Part shown: positions 9,964 through 20,718 of the stretch, one piece after another
Layout of the letters: each line of letters starts with the position of its first letter
How positions within the stretch are numbered: position 1 is the stretch's first letter
Origin: Pseudeuparius sepicola
Lineage: Eukaryota; Arthropoda; Insecta; Coleoptera; Anthribidae
Length of the DNA: 64,000 nt
Assembly: GCA_963920635.1 (NCBI GenBank)
Contig: OY987300.1
Location: 60,798,915-60,862,914 of the forward strand
Reading direction: 5' to 3'
Notes under the pieces: model-generated
Databases searched by the model: none
Told to the model about the DNA's origin: nothing
Seen by the model: the letters and a program-made list of their open reading frames with translations, nothing else
Program-made: the position numbers and the translations under genes

Positions 9964-10958
9964 CGATAGGTGTAAGACAAAAAAAATCGAGTTGAAACTT
10001 TACTTTTGGGGAATCAGCCTTGCTTGATTAGAAACTAATTTGCACCATATTTTTATTTATTTTTTAATCAAGCAGGCCTTGACAGGGGCAAATTATTCAT
10101 TTTCAGTTCACGTAAACTACCTTTTCCTTAAGAGATATCGAAAAATTTTATTAGCACACTTTGATTTTTTCAAATTTTTCAATTTTTGCGGTTTTAACGC
10201 AAAGTATATTTTTCGAAAAATTTTATCAGAAAAAGTTGTTCAGAATGCAAATTTAAGGTTCTGTACCAAATTTTAAAACAATCAGCATACTTTGATTTTT
10301 TTTCCAAAAAATATGAAATTTAAAAAATCAAAGTACTTATGCCGATTGTTTTAAAATTTGGATTATGAACAACTTTTTCTAACAAAATTTTGCGATATCC
10401 CTTAAGACTCAATGTACAGCACGTATGTGGTGATTCAACATTTTGACCCATAAAATGGCTTTTTTTATCTGTAGCGAGCAACACGCATAATTTTAAACTT
10501 TTGGTCAATACAAATTTTAATCTAAGTAATTTCTCACATTTTGAGACAAAAATTATTTAAAAATATTTATCGCAATGGTAGTTATTAAGCTTATTGCGTA
10601 AATGCTAATAACGGCCATTGTGATCAATCTTTTTAAATGATTTTTGTTTCAAAATATGTGTAATTACTTAGATTAAAATTTGTATTGACCGAAATTTAAA
10701 ATTATGCGTGTTGCTCTCTACAGATCGAAAAAAGCCATTTTATGGGTTAAAATATTGAATCACCACGCACGTGCTGTACATTGAGCCTTAAGGAAAAGGT
10801 AGTTTACCTGAACTAAAACTGAATAATTGCCCGTCAAGGCCTGCTTGATTTTTAAAATATACAAATATGGTACAAATTAGTTTCTAATCAAGCAATGCTG
10901 ATCCCCAAAAGGTCAAGTTTCTACTCGATTTTTTTTTTGTCACCTATCACACCTATCG
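9964..10958. mobile_element. Composite foldback element with serial inner hairpins
   Basis: Outer arms: CGATAGGTGTAAGAC at 9964 pairs with GTCACC...ACACCTATCG ending at 10958, and pairing continues inward through AATCGAG, GGGGA-TCAGC, TTTCTAATCAAGCA and AAACTACCTTTTCCTTAAG. Between the arms lie two further palindromes end to end: about 10130-10400 (TTAAGAGATATCG ... CGATATCCCTTAAG) and about 10400-10790 (CTCAATGTACAGCACGTA ... TGCTGTACATTGAG). Nothing in it encodes a transposase. Arms differ by scattered changes, so it is not an assembly artefact of the exact-copy kind. Confidence 0.8.
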
Positions 10959-11317
10959 TATATTCGATCTGGGTCCACCCTGTAGACATCATATCCACCC
11001 TTGTTGCACAAACTACTATTTTTTGTGATGGGGTCAAAGCCTACCTCATTTTTAGGAAACAAAAATATAATACATTTCCCTTTTGCTCGAATGTGTCAAA
11101 TATTGACATTTTTCGGATGGAACCTATGATGGAAAAGAAAGTCTTTAACAGAGTGTTGTGATCGGAGTTCTTAACATAGGTAATAGCTAAGCTTGATTGA
11201 ACTGTCAATGTGCTTGTGTCAATCAGGTCAAATACTATATTAATATATACAACAACAATGAACAGAAATTATGACTCTCCTGAAGAATGCATTATGGGAC
11301 ACACCTCTGGAGCAGCA

Positions 11318-11469
11318 AATTTGGTTAGGATTAAACTAGTGTTAAAATACTAGAAAATTTGGTTAGGATTAAACTAGTGTTAAAATACTAGAAAATTTGG
11401 TTAGGATTAAACTAGTGTTAAAATACTAGAAAATTTGGTTAGGATTAAACTAGTGTTAAAATACTAGTA
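11318..11469 (+). repeat. Four 38-bp identical tandem units
   Basis: TTGGTTAGGATTAAACTAGT recurs at 11321, 11359, 11397 and 11435, exactly 38 apart, and the copies are identical as far as I can read. Each unit contains ACTAGTGTTAAAATACTAG, which has palindromic ends. Identity between copies implies recent expansion or gene conversion. Confidence 0.9.
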
Positions 11470-11968
11470 GTAAATTGTCAATTTTTCATGTCATACAGGG
11501 CCTCTAGCTTGGACAAACTCGGCTTATAAAAAATATTTAGAAACTCTTGTAATGCCTTATGTTATTTTCACATGAGATTTAAAGTTTTCAAGTTAAAAAA
11601 AATAGTTTGCAAGGGTAGTAGGTATCAGTATTATACTTGCCAAACTAAAACTCACATTAGTAGTTAGGTATTTACCTAACAAGTATGTGTTGTTCTGACA
11701 AACTTTTGAGGTTAGAACAAAATTATATTGTTCAGAAGTTGTAGATGTTTATCTGCAATTTTCTATTACTGTATCAAACTTCCAACGGGGTAGAGGGTGT
11801 TCCAGAAAACTGCGGCAAATGTAGCTTATGATTTTGTAATCACAACATCCTATATAATATTTTTGTATTTTTGCAATCCAATCATTTTCCGATTCCGATA
11901 TACAGAGTGAGTAAAAAGTATGGAAAAGTGTAATGAGGTCCCTTAGAAAAGAAAAGAGAAAATGTTAC
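11470..11968. other. Intronic or intergenic, nothing recognised
   Basis: AT-rich sequence downstream of the 11969-12127 exon on the minus strand. ATATACAGAGTGAGTAAAAAG near 11900 resembles a lone, diverged ACAGGGTGAGTC-type element end. Confidence 0.3.
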
Positions 11969-12127
11969 CTGAAATTAACCTCCTTCGGTTGAACTTCACT
12001 ACTCAAATTCTTATCGAGAGCAAAGACAATCCCTCGAGAGTCATGGGAATCAAATGAAATGTCGATGTACTTTGACACCCTTAGAATAATAACCACAAGC
12101 AGAGTGTTGGAAGGTATTAACTGGCTC
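11969..12127 (-). CDS. Putative exon, unknown protein
   Basis: The acceptor CATTTAG and the donor TTTCAG|GTAACA bound an open frame translated SQLIPSNTLLVVIILRVS, then KYIDISFDSHDSRG, then IVFALDKNLSSEVQPKEVNF. The mix of alternating hydrophobics suggests beta strands. There is no in-frame ATG just upstream, and the frame continues open through the presumed acceptor, so the 5' boundary is uncertain. It lies 160 bases past the SAC3D1 stop on the same strand and so belongs to another transcript. Family not recognised. Confidence 0.4.
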
Positions 12128-12287
12128 CTAAATGACAATATGGCTACACAACAATATAAAATAAAATATATTCTAAATAACAAAACAAAAGTATCACATT
12201 TAAAAAGTATTTAACATTAAAATCAAGGCTAAAATTTAAAATCCATATAACATTAAAACAGATAAATCACATTCAGCTAATTTCTCA

Positions 12288-15200
12288 TCAATGTAGTTTA
12301 CATGAGTGAGGGGCATCTAAAAAACAAAAACTGTTAGTTTCACAAAGAACTTCAAATGCATTCACACTAACCGTTGACTTGCTATCATTGAAATCAGACT
12401 TTAAGAAGTGAACACTGTCATTATTACATTTAAGGCCATAACATTTACAATGTGCTGTCACTTGTTCCACTGTATTGAAGAGTAACATATCCTTTAAAGT
12501 TTCAGTAGGGAACCTGAGGTTCTTGCTATTGTATGCCACTGACATGATTTTCAATGCCTTTCTAAAGTATTTATTGTGATATTAAGTTAGGTACATCTAC
12601 AGTATTTTGGTGAATTGAGTTAATAAGAGAAACTTTAGTTTTTTATTTTTGGTGAAAAAATTATTATTCTCCATAAAAACGTTTGCTTGCAAAATGCATA
12701 AAGTGGTTTGCCCTTAGATGTCCACGTGGCCACAAAATGCAAAAGTCTGAAATTGAGAATGAGAAATACAAAATAAAAAATGTGGATTTATTCCTCAAAG
12801 GCTATCGGGTTGCAACTGATGCTATCGATAAAGATTTGATGAGTTGCTACATAAATTCGGTCAAAATAATTCTTTAAAACTTAATCCTAGCCAATCACAG
12901 GTTGTACTCTTTGCAAAAAAATTAAGCACAACTTATTGAGTCCACTCGTTAAAATAAGTATTAACGCTGAGCATATAGAATTCGTTGAACATGCAAAAAT
13001 TTAGGAGTTCTGCTTTATGTAAATCTCCGATTTCGTGAACATGTGTGTAATGTCAAAAGTTGTTTTGTAGTGTTACGAACTTTGTTTGCTAACAGATTTG
13101 TTCTTAACCAGTAACTACTTCATAAAAAAGATGTGTGAAAGTTTGGTACAAAAAATTCAAAATACCTATCTGTCGTCTTGTCTGCAATCTTAAAAATTCA
13201 ACCATGATTTAGATTTATGGCGCAGTTTGGAGTGGTTAACCATGGAAAAAATTATAGTTGTTCATTCTCAAAATTTTCTACATCGAGTGATAGTTAACCA
13301 GACACGGCAGACACCCACGTACCCACTTGATACACTAATTACTCGGGATGTGACCAGGAAACGTTTTGTCGGAAACCCTGGAGCTTTAATTATGCACATC
13401 ATAGAACCGCTTTGTTTGAATATCTTTTACTTTTAATGCTGTAAAAATGTATAATAGTGTACCACAAAACTTTAAAGTAATGTCACCAAATTGTTTCAAG
13501 AAACATATAAAGAAGTATCTTCTGTTGTTACTTGATTATGGGACTGTTGTTGCTTGCTTTTTTCATGACGGGTATATTTTGTTGTTGTTTTTTTTCTTCC
13601 TTTCTACTAGGACACTTTTTTTGTTCATATACTATTATGGTATAGATTATAATTTGTAGTATTTAGATATTTTGTTAGATTGAGTGAAAATAAGGTTAAT
13701 AAGTGGTAGAGTAGCTTTTAAACTAAACTTTGCCTTTCATGCACTTGTATCAATTATTATTATTTGCCACTGTAAAAAATGCTTAATTTGGAACAATTTC
13801 GAAATTGGAGTTCAATGAAAATCATTGTAACCATTGCTTATTTTAATTCTAAACATTTTTTTATTTTGTATTTCTGTCCAAAATAGCCACTCTCTATCAG
13901 TCTTAAGTATTTGTTTTGAAGCAGAAGTTTTTAGGTAAGTAGCTATAAATGTTTTGCCAAGAGTTAAAAATATAAGTTTTCCTCCTAACTCAATCCGCAG
14001 ACATAGTGTATAATGTCACACTTTAACCGAGATTCTTACCTCCTAAGTGAAGGCAAGTGCAGCGACGCTAATGCAAAATGTAAAGGTGGTAAATTCTTCA
14101 TAAGATTGCAAGTTCTCACAAAATTGTTTTTTAAGCAAGCCATTGAAATTTGGACTGATAAATCAACAAGATTAGTTCTGCAATCAAACATAATTAATTA
14201 AGGTCACATAGATTTGCTCTAATATTTACCTCCAATGTTGTGCTAAAATTAATCCTCTACTTAGTGCGGTAGCACTGCCCAAGTTCATTAACAAATAAAG
14301 CGATTCAAACTGAGGCCTGTGATTCAATAAATACTGATTTATTGGGTCTATATCATTGTCACTAGAATTCTTAAAAAAATCATCGCAGTCATCATATATA
14401 CAAAGTAGTCTTTTCAGGCATTCTTGCAAATGTGTATTATTGAGGTGAGGATCAAAATTCGATATGTTTTCTTCGCATAACCTAATAAGAGATTTTTAAA
14501 TAGAATCGAAACATTGTAAATTGTAACAATAACAAAATGTGTTTCTCAAGGCATTTGTTGTTCTACATATAATTTACCTACATCGCATACAACAATGTGG
14601 CCACTTTTTCAAATTGTATTGGTATATTATAAAGTATTAAGATTAAATATTTGGTGTAGAAGCTGTCCCACAGACGCTTTCAATAAAACATTTGACCGTT
14701 GACTGATATATTATTGAAGACTGCTCACGGCTGTCAGGTCTGATACATTTTTGGCTCACCAAGTGCTTTCCGGAGATAAAATACAATGCAGAATACATTG
14801 TTAGCCATCAGAGCCATCTGTTTTCCAGGACATAAAGCTATAGCCGTAAGAAGTCTTTATAAATACGAAATACGTCAGTCAACGATTTGACTGTCTATGT
14901 GCATTCTGGTCTTTGATAAATTTCAGATTATTATTATTTAAAATACCCTCGAAAATACGAAATACCTTATTGTGTCTTAACGTTCAAGTGAAAATGTCAG
15001 CTAGGCTCTGGATATGTAAAAATACGTGTCGAGCAAAATACTTATTGGATATGAGATTGTCTTTGTTATTGGTAAGAGGGACGAAGGACAACAATAATTG
15101 TCAAAACTGGCATTTAATTTCTCCAGGAAAACTCAGGTCAATTAAAAACCATAACCAATAATTAAGGTTTAATGTGAAATATTTACCGGTAAGATGCGTA

Positions 15201-15752
15201 TGCGTGAAACCGAATGATAGGTTGTAAAAGGCTAATACAGTGAGCCCTCGAAGCATTCTGAATTACCATATCTTGTCTGACTGATCGTAACCTATCTACT
15301 AAAAAATCATAAGTAACACACCAAGGCACTCTGTCGTTTGTTATAATGCTGTAAATAAAAGCATTTTATTTCAAATGTAGGTAGATGGTTAGGTTATATG
15401 TGTTTACTTACTTGTCGAACAAATAGTTCAGGGTTTTCAAAAGCATATCGGGTGGCCTTAAATGCTTTGAATCGAGCATATGTTTGCCAGCGGCAGACCG
15501 AGAAAACGATTTTACCATTCTTGACTTGTCTGCTGAAGGCTTTTTATTTTTTTCAGTACCAGGAACCATTTCTAAAACGTGTAGCAGTTTTTCACGTTCT
15601 CTCCTGTAGGATAAACATATAATAAGAAACTTGGGATATTGCTGAAGGAATACTTTTGAAACTTACATCATAATTTCGTCTTTTGGGCACATTTCCATGC
15701 ATTCTCCTATGATATAATCTGTCAAAGATTTTTCTTTTGTAACACTAGGCAT
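12288..15752 (-). CDS. Sac3d1: SAC3D1-like SAC3/GANP-domain protein, complete
   Basis: Five exons: 15752-15667, 15603-15412, 15348-15187, 14481-14230 and 12561-12288. All introns are GT-AG and every junction splits a codon after its second base; the joined reading frame is 321 aa. Domain marks in order: GECMEMCPKDE (about residues 16-26, the G-x-C-x-x-M-C-P entry motif), SFSRSAAGK (61-69), LRPPDMLLKTLNYL (77-90), YDFLVDRLRSVRQDM (about 106-120), RFHAYASYR, then ESLYLLMNLGSA, AYNSKNLRFPTETLKDML and a GLKC strand near the C terminus. These match the SAC3/GANP fold of human SAC3D1 (SHD1), linked to centrosome duplication and spindle progression, and related to the TREX-2 mRNA-export scaffold. 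The ATG at 15752 is the first in frame and gives MPSVTKEKSL. Introns 3 and 4 host a MITE and a dead LINE. Length fits the short SAC3D1 form, not the large GANP. Confidence 0.9.
12780..13600 (+). pseudogene. Decayed LINE reverse-transcriptase C-terminal region
   Basis: Across several frames the plus strand reads SYINSVKIIL-type, LNPSQSQVVLFAKK, then EHAKNLGVLLYVNLRFREH, then YNSVPQNFKVMSPNCFKK and KKYLL. This is the order of motifs (KtQ..lF; .aKnLGvllD..L.f..H; wN.lP......FK..l...L) at the end of CR1/jockey-class LINE ORF2. At least several stops and frameshifts break it (after KK, and at LEWLTM). It lies wholly within intron 4 of the SAC3D1-like gene, on the opposite strand. The 5' part with the catalytic YADD region is absent. 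Confidence 0.65.
14698..14883. mobile_element. MITE family A, copy 1 (in SAC3D1 intron 3)
   Basis: Starts GTTGACTGATATATTATTG and ends in the inverse, ATACGTCAGTCAAC. Inside it shares ACTGCTCACGGCTGTCA, GGCTCACCA, ACAATGC, and TTTTCCAGGACAT with a second copy at 17705-17882. 186 bp, no ORF. Confidence 0.85.
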
Positions 15753-15956
15753 TTTGGAATATTTTTTAGTAGCCTTTTCGTCTTTTCACAAATTTTACCC
15801 TCTGAATACCAGAGCATCAAGCATCAATACCAATCCCAATCAGTTGTTTTATATGCTCTGATTTTATAATTTATATGATCAAGAATCAAGCTTCTGCTTC
15901 TGCCACAGAATATTCTGTGATTCTGTGCTTCTGCCACCACCACCACCACCCACAAC
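15753..15956. promoter_or_regulatory. Presumed 5' flank of the SAC3D1-like gene
   Basis: About 200 bases between the start codon and a hAT-like insertion. It includes a short CCA-repeat tract (15934-15951). No TATA box identified. If the hAT at 15957 is real, it separates this flank from anything further upstream. Confidence 0.3.
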
Positions 15957-16843
15957 TAGGGTTGGGAATGTAGGGAAAATTTTATATTTATTACATTAAC
16001 TACGTAGTTAACTCTGTGTAGTTAATGTAGTAAATAATCTGATTGGTCGATTGAAGGTCATTCCTGTCGATAGTCAACATCCCTACAATTAACACGCGTT
16101 CTCTAACCTCACTTTATACTCTCAATCGATGCATACATTTTACATCTGCATCTGCAATATAATTTTTACAAAATATAATAATTATGGCTGGACGAAAATT
16201 CCATAACCATTACGAAGAATTGAAGTTTCTAAGCACAAAATTAGACAACGGACGATCTGCAGCAATCAAAAAATACAAATGTGTTATTTTCATTGCTTAT
16301 AAGTCTATGGTTATTTTTTATTATATATTTATTGACAAATGTGATGTCCAAGACTGAATTTAAGTTCACAAATTTTTATTTTCATTTTATATTTTATAAA
16401 TAAAAAGAATTATTTTTAACTCAGTTGTTTTATTTATATTTTATCACACTGGTAAATCAGTAATCCTTCACCGTGTAAAAATTTAATATGTAATAATATG
16501 CTGTCATTATTGCTGTCTGTTTAGGACTAGATATACTAATAATTTAATAATACCTGGTACCTATCTGTACCTACCCTTCCTACCTACCTACCTTGCCTAC
16601 CTACCTATTTACCTAAACATTTTGAGTGAGAATAAAACAATAAAGCCAATTATTGACCAATTTTATTTAGTCAAATAGGGCATTTTAAATGTTTAAATTT
16701 TGTGTAGTTAACGTAGTTAAAGTTATGTAGTTAATTGTACAAAAACATGACGTAGTTAATTACATTAACTACGGTAGTTAATTGCGTAATTAATGTCATA
16801 TTAACTACGTGCCCAACCCTGCCCTATATATTTTGTGACCCTG
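15957..16843. mobile_element. hAT-type element with GTAGTTAA subterminal repeats
   Basis: The left end TAGGGTTGGGAATG and the right-side CCCAACCCTG are the usual hAT-type ends. Many copies of GTAGTTAA or its inverse cluster within about 120 bp of each end (15998-16035; 16706-16810), as transposase-binding subterminal repeats do. The 8-mer CCCACAAC flanks both ends (15949-15956 and 16844-16851) and is a candidate target duplication, although the CCA-rich context weakens it. Inside, from ATG 16183, MAGRKFHNHYEELKF... runs about 33 codons like the start of a transposase and then stops. 887 bp, non-autonomous. Confidence 0.7.
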
Positions 16844-17304
16844 CCCACAACCACCACCTAGCCACCTAGATCATTGAGGTAGTATAGTAGAAAGGTTAGT
16901 CTTCTTCTTCTCTTCTTTTTATGGCCTCTGCTCTGAGAGCGATTTAACCACTATGGGGCCTACGCCGCGCCACCTCTTTGTTGGGACGGATATGTCCAGC
17001 TTTTGCTGTGTCCTGTGTCCGCCCAACTTGGAAACTTGAAACTATTAAACACTGACCAAATACATTCTATACTCTCCATGAAATCATCTTGTGAGCTGAA
17101 AATCTTCCACTTAACTCGTCGTAAGGGCGGGCGGGCGTGCATGACCCAAAGTCTATATTATATATAGGAGACTTTGGGCATGACCAGCCTCAGCTGCGTC
17201 CGCCGTCCGCCTAATTTAAACTTGGTAATTGAACAAATTTGCTACTTTCCTTTCACAATCCTTTCCTTCCCTAAATACTGTGTCCATGTATTGATGCACG
17301 GTTA
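16844..17304. repeat. Dispersed repeat fragment, ATGGCCTCTGCTCTGAG type
   Basis: From about 16905 the sequence reads TTATGGCCTCTGCTCTGAG, then a TTGGGACGGATATGTCCAGC-type segment, CCCAACTTGGAAACTTGAA and TTAAACACT. The same succession of words recurs at 23925-24200 and 24310-24390. The order and polarity are conserved, so this is one repeat family, perhaps a SINE or LINE UTR; no coding frame was identified. Confidence 0.5.
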
Positions 17305-17647
17305 AGAGGGGGTTGCCGACAGCGAAAGTGACGTTAGATTTCGTATTTTTTTTAAGTTGTATAGCATAAAATCTAATAACATTTTACCTGGCAAAAATTT
17401 AGTTCAAACATCTCTGTCTTCATTTTAATCATATAAGATCTTAAAAGCATATGCACTGGAATTATTATTTTTCCCAAGGTTTTCATAACCTATAAAACAA
17501 AACACTGCTTTTAAGATCTTATGATTAAAATGAAGACAGAGATGTTTGTACTAAATTTTAGCCAGGTAAAATGTTATTAGATTTTATGCTATACAACTTA
17601 AAAAAATAAGAAATCTAACGTCACTTTCGCTGTCGGCAACCCCCTCT
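17305..17647. mobile_element. Near-perfect 343-bp foldback element
   Basis: AGAGGGGGTTGCCGACAGCG at 17305 is matched by the inverse ending CGGCAACCCCCTCT at 17647. The arms are about 145 bp and almost identical (TTAGATTT, GCATAAAATCTAATAACATT, AAGACAGAGATGTTTG, AAGATCTTATGATT in inverse). The loop is about 55 bp, holding TTTTCCCAAGGTTTTCATAA. No ORF. High arm identity suggests recent origin or ongoing conversion. Confidence 0.9.
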
Positions 17648-17704
17648 AAAATAGATGTACGGTTAAAATCTGTGATATATAATCACAGAAAATATACTAC
17701 TATC

Positions 17705-17882
17705 GTTGACTGACGTATTAATAAAGACTGCTCACGGCTGTCATGTTTGACAGTTCTCTGGCTCACCATGCGCTTCCCGGAGACAAAATACAATGCAAAA
17801 TACATTATTGACCATAGGCGCCATCTATTTTCCAGGACATGAAACTATAGCCGTGAGAAGTCTTATTAATACGTCAGTCAAC
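17705..17882. mobile_element. MITE family A, copy 2
   Basis: Starts GTTGACTGACGTATTAATA and ends TATTAATACGTCAGTCAAC, a near-perfect terminal inverted repeat continuing through AAGACT and CTCACGGCT. It is the sister of 14698-14883. Just beyond, ACGTCAGTCAACGCTACTA is repeated at 17902-17920, so the right end was partly duplicated. Confidence 0.9.
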
Positions 17883-19439
17883 GCTACTATTTTTGACTGA
17901 ACGTCAGTCAACGCTACTAGGTATATTTTCATGTGATATAACTAATGATGGTTTATGTCAATTTTCTGTGGTTGTAACGAAAACGAATGTAACGTTGGAA
18001 AAAAGCAAGAGAAATGGAGGAGAGGAGAACGCGCTTTGCCCTACTGCGCATCATGATTTTCGTCTTTCGTCTACAACCGAGGCGCGTTCACGTTAGTCCC
18101 CGGGCGTAGATTTAAGGTTTTTATTAATAATCATCTACCTTTGGTAAAAATTTCGTTCTGGTCGGTTAAAAATTTATTATAAGGTTATATAAGGTTGTTT
18201 GACTCTTATGTGAGACACTCTATATAAAAACGCTATTTCAATTATTATTATTTAATTTTTATCACCTTTTTCCAAACGCATAATTAAGTTGGTAATTATT
18301 TAGATCTCAATTAAGTATTTTATCGTAAAATCGTTACTGGATTGATACACAATACCGATATAATTTTTTAAAACTCCCATCTAACAAAGTCTCTGAACCT
18401 GGACCAACACACTATATACTATACACTAAATACTCTTGTATTTTAAGATCAATAAACGATCTATCTATCTATCTATATTAAAGATCTCTGTGCATAGCGC
18501 TGTTTCAAGCGATCGCCACTGGCGCCACACGACGATACAAATTTACACGGTGGTTTAATGTTAAAACACCATTATTGCAGAATCTTTTATAAAATAAAAA
18601 CATTGAAATGTGTGTTACAACGAATTTAATATCCAAAATAAAATAAAATATTTATTTTTTATGTCCCTCTAATTTAACAAGTTCACATGGCATATTTCCA
18701 TACATTTTCTTAAGAATAGCGAGTCTAAAAAGCAAGCAAGAGTATTTGGTACCTTTTGGTTTGAAATGAAGTCCATGGCTAGTTGTAGTGTAACTAAGCA
18801 TAAAACGCATTAGATTTTTCAATTTCTTCTTTATATGGAGGACTATTGGTTCGCTTTGGAGCTATAAACAAAATTTTCTATTTTCATTCTTGCATACGTT
18901 ACAAAATACTCTTCCAAAATAATATCTAGAATTTTCGCTTCTTCATCAGCTAGTTGATCAGATCATCCCATATATAGGTAATTCCAAAATAGTTGGTCTG
19001 TGCAGTGTGCATACTATTTTCTTCATGTGCATGGAAATTTCATGTTATCACATCACAAACAAATCTACCAATAAAAGCTGTGTTAATAGGATAAAACTGC
19101 TAAATACTGGACGGAAAGACAATTCGTTACCGTGAAAGGAAGGCAAATCCTAATAAAGCTGGATATTTAAAATTTGGGACATTTAACTGACATACCAATA
19201 ACTACAGAATACGCCATTGAATATAAGAAATACGTCAACAACAACAACAAAGAACAACGCAGTGTAGACCCGGTGGCTAGCACCGTTCACATGGTGACGA
19301 TGGCCCATATATTAGTTCACATAGTCCCGTCGGGGCGTTGGCATCTTAAATTCAGTCGCGTATACCCCCCTATAACCTATAATAAGTCGCTATTTTTTTC
19401 GTCGAGTGGCGCCACTCCAGCCCGTAAACCACAATGAAA
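17883..19439. other. Intergenic; possible LINE tail, otherwise unassigned
   Basis: At 18455-18476 AGATCAATAAACGATCT runs into (ATCT)n, the form of a LINE 3' end with a microsatellite tail. GCCACTGGCGCCACACGACG at about 18513 and CGTCGAGTGGCGCCACTCC at 19400 are loosely inverse and may mark an old element in between. The minus strand from 18975 has short open blocks separated by stops, with no family recognised. Confidence 0.35.
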
Positions 19440-20718
19440 TATGACGTCATGCCAGAGATATCCAAGGCCTACTATAAAGACAGGCCCTGGCGCACAAAAA
19501 TCACGTGACCATCTTAGTCAGACGTTACATGTCATTTGTCACATAACTGAAAGCGGCAGCTTGGGTTTTGAGAAGTTTTCAATGTTTAAAGTGTTTTTAA
19601 ACGTCTTAGTTTATATTTTAGAGACAAGTTTGTGTCTAGTGCGCGTGTGTCCTGGCGGAGGGGAACCGCCCAGGTGTTATTATGGCCTCTGGGTGTCTGG
19701 GTGGGAGTTGTGCCGTCCAAGAGTATTGGTGCCGCTCGCACCGACGCGACGCGACGCGTGAGCGCTGTAAGGGGAATTCTCCCCCGAACCACAGAATAGG
19801 GAACCCGGAATGGACTATTATGGACATGGGACGCGGTATTAGTATTGGACAGTGGAGCCTGAGACACAGAGGGGTGAACTGCTTACGGGAGATCCGCGAG
19901 TTCAGACGGTCCGGGTGGCTGGAAGCCGTTCCCGTTGACCACGTTCGGGTTTGTGTATTTATTGTATTCACCATTCACCTTGTACGAAATAAATCAGTGT
20001 TGTAACGTACTCGAGGATTTTCGTTGTCGACCTACGCCCTGATATGGTCTTTCAGGCTGCCGATCAACTGAGACCTCGTCAATATTTACAGGTATACCTA
20101 TGAGGTTAGTTTTCATTTTTATTTCGTAAAAAATAACCTAAATACCAATTATTGGGTCTGTTTATATTATATTTATACATATTACAAAAGCCAGGAAGAA
20201 AGTGTCGCCATAACAAACATTTGTTTTGCCTCGGGATGAAAATTTCCGCCAAAAATGGATTCGTAAAATCCCAACTGAGACTTAATTTCTAAAAAACCCT
20301 TAAGTATGTGTGGCTAACATTTTCAAGAAAGTGAAACAATAATTAAAGTGGACAAATGTGTTGTGGGAGGAAAATACCTATAGAGAATATCACCTAAGCT
20401 AAAGGAAGGTGATGTCCCAACAGTTTTTGAGAATGTGCCAAAATATTGTGAGTGCAGTGCCGTTTAACTCTCAGCCTAAAACAGCTGAGGCAGGTTGAAA
20501 ATTTTGAAAAAACAATTAGAGAAAGCTTGGATGCACAAATCCAATAATGTAATAGATGAAAGAAGACTTGCCAAATTAATACGAAATTTGTTTTTTCTAC
20601 TTATCTCCAAAAATGCCTTTCATTATATAGCACTAAGTTGATCACGTGACTACGCGATTATGCGTTAGCGCCGTGGCCTGTCTTTATCGTTGGCCTCGAG
20701 AGATATCCTGGTGTCATA
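19440..20718. mobile_element. 1.28-kb element with about 70-bp imperfect inverted ends
   Basis: The left end, TATGACGTCATGCCAGAGATATC..., and right end, ...GATATCCTGGTGTCATA, are inverse and share, in order, AAGGCC, AAAGACAGGCC, TGGCGC and TCACGTGA. The interior has a GC-rich part (19625-19930) and a plausible poly(A) signal AATAAA at 19988, reminiscent of a retroviral-type LTR or promoter fragment. No transposase frame is recognisable, although open frames exist on both strands. Confidence 0.65.
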
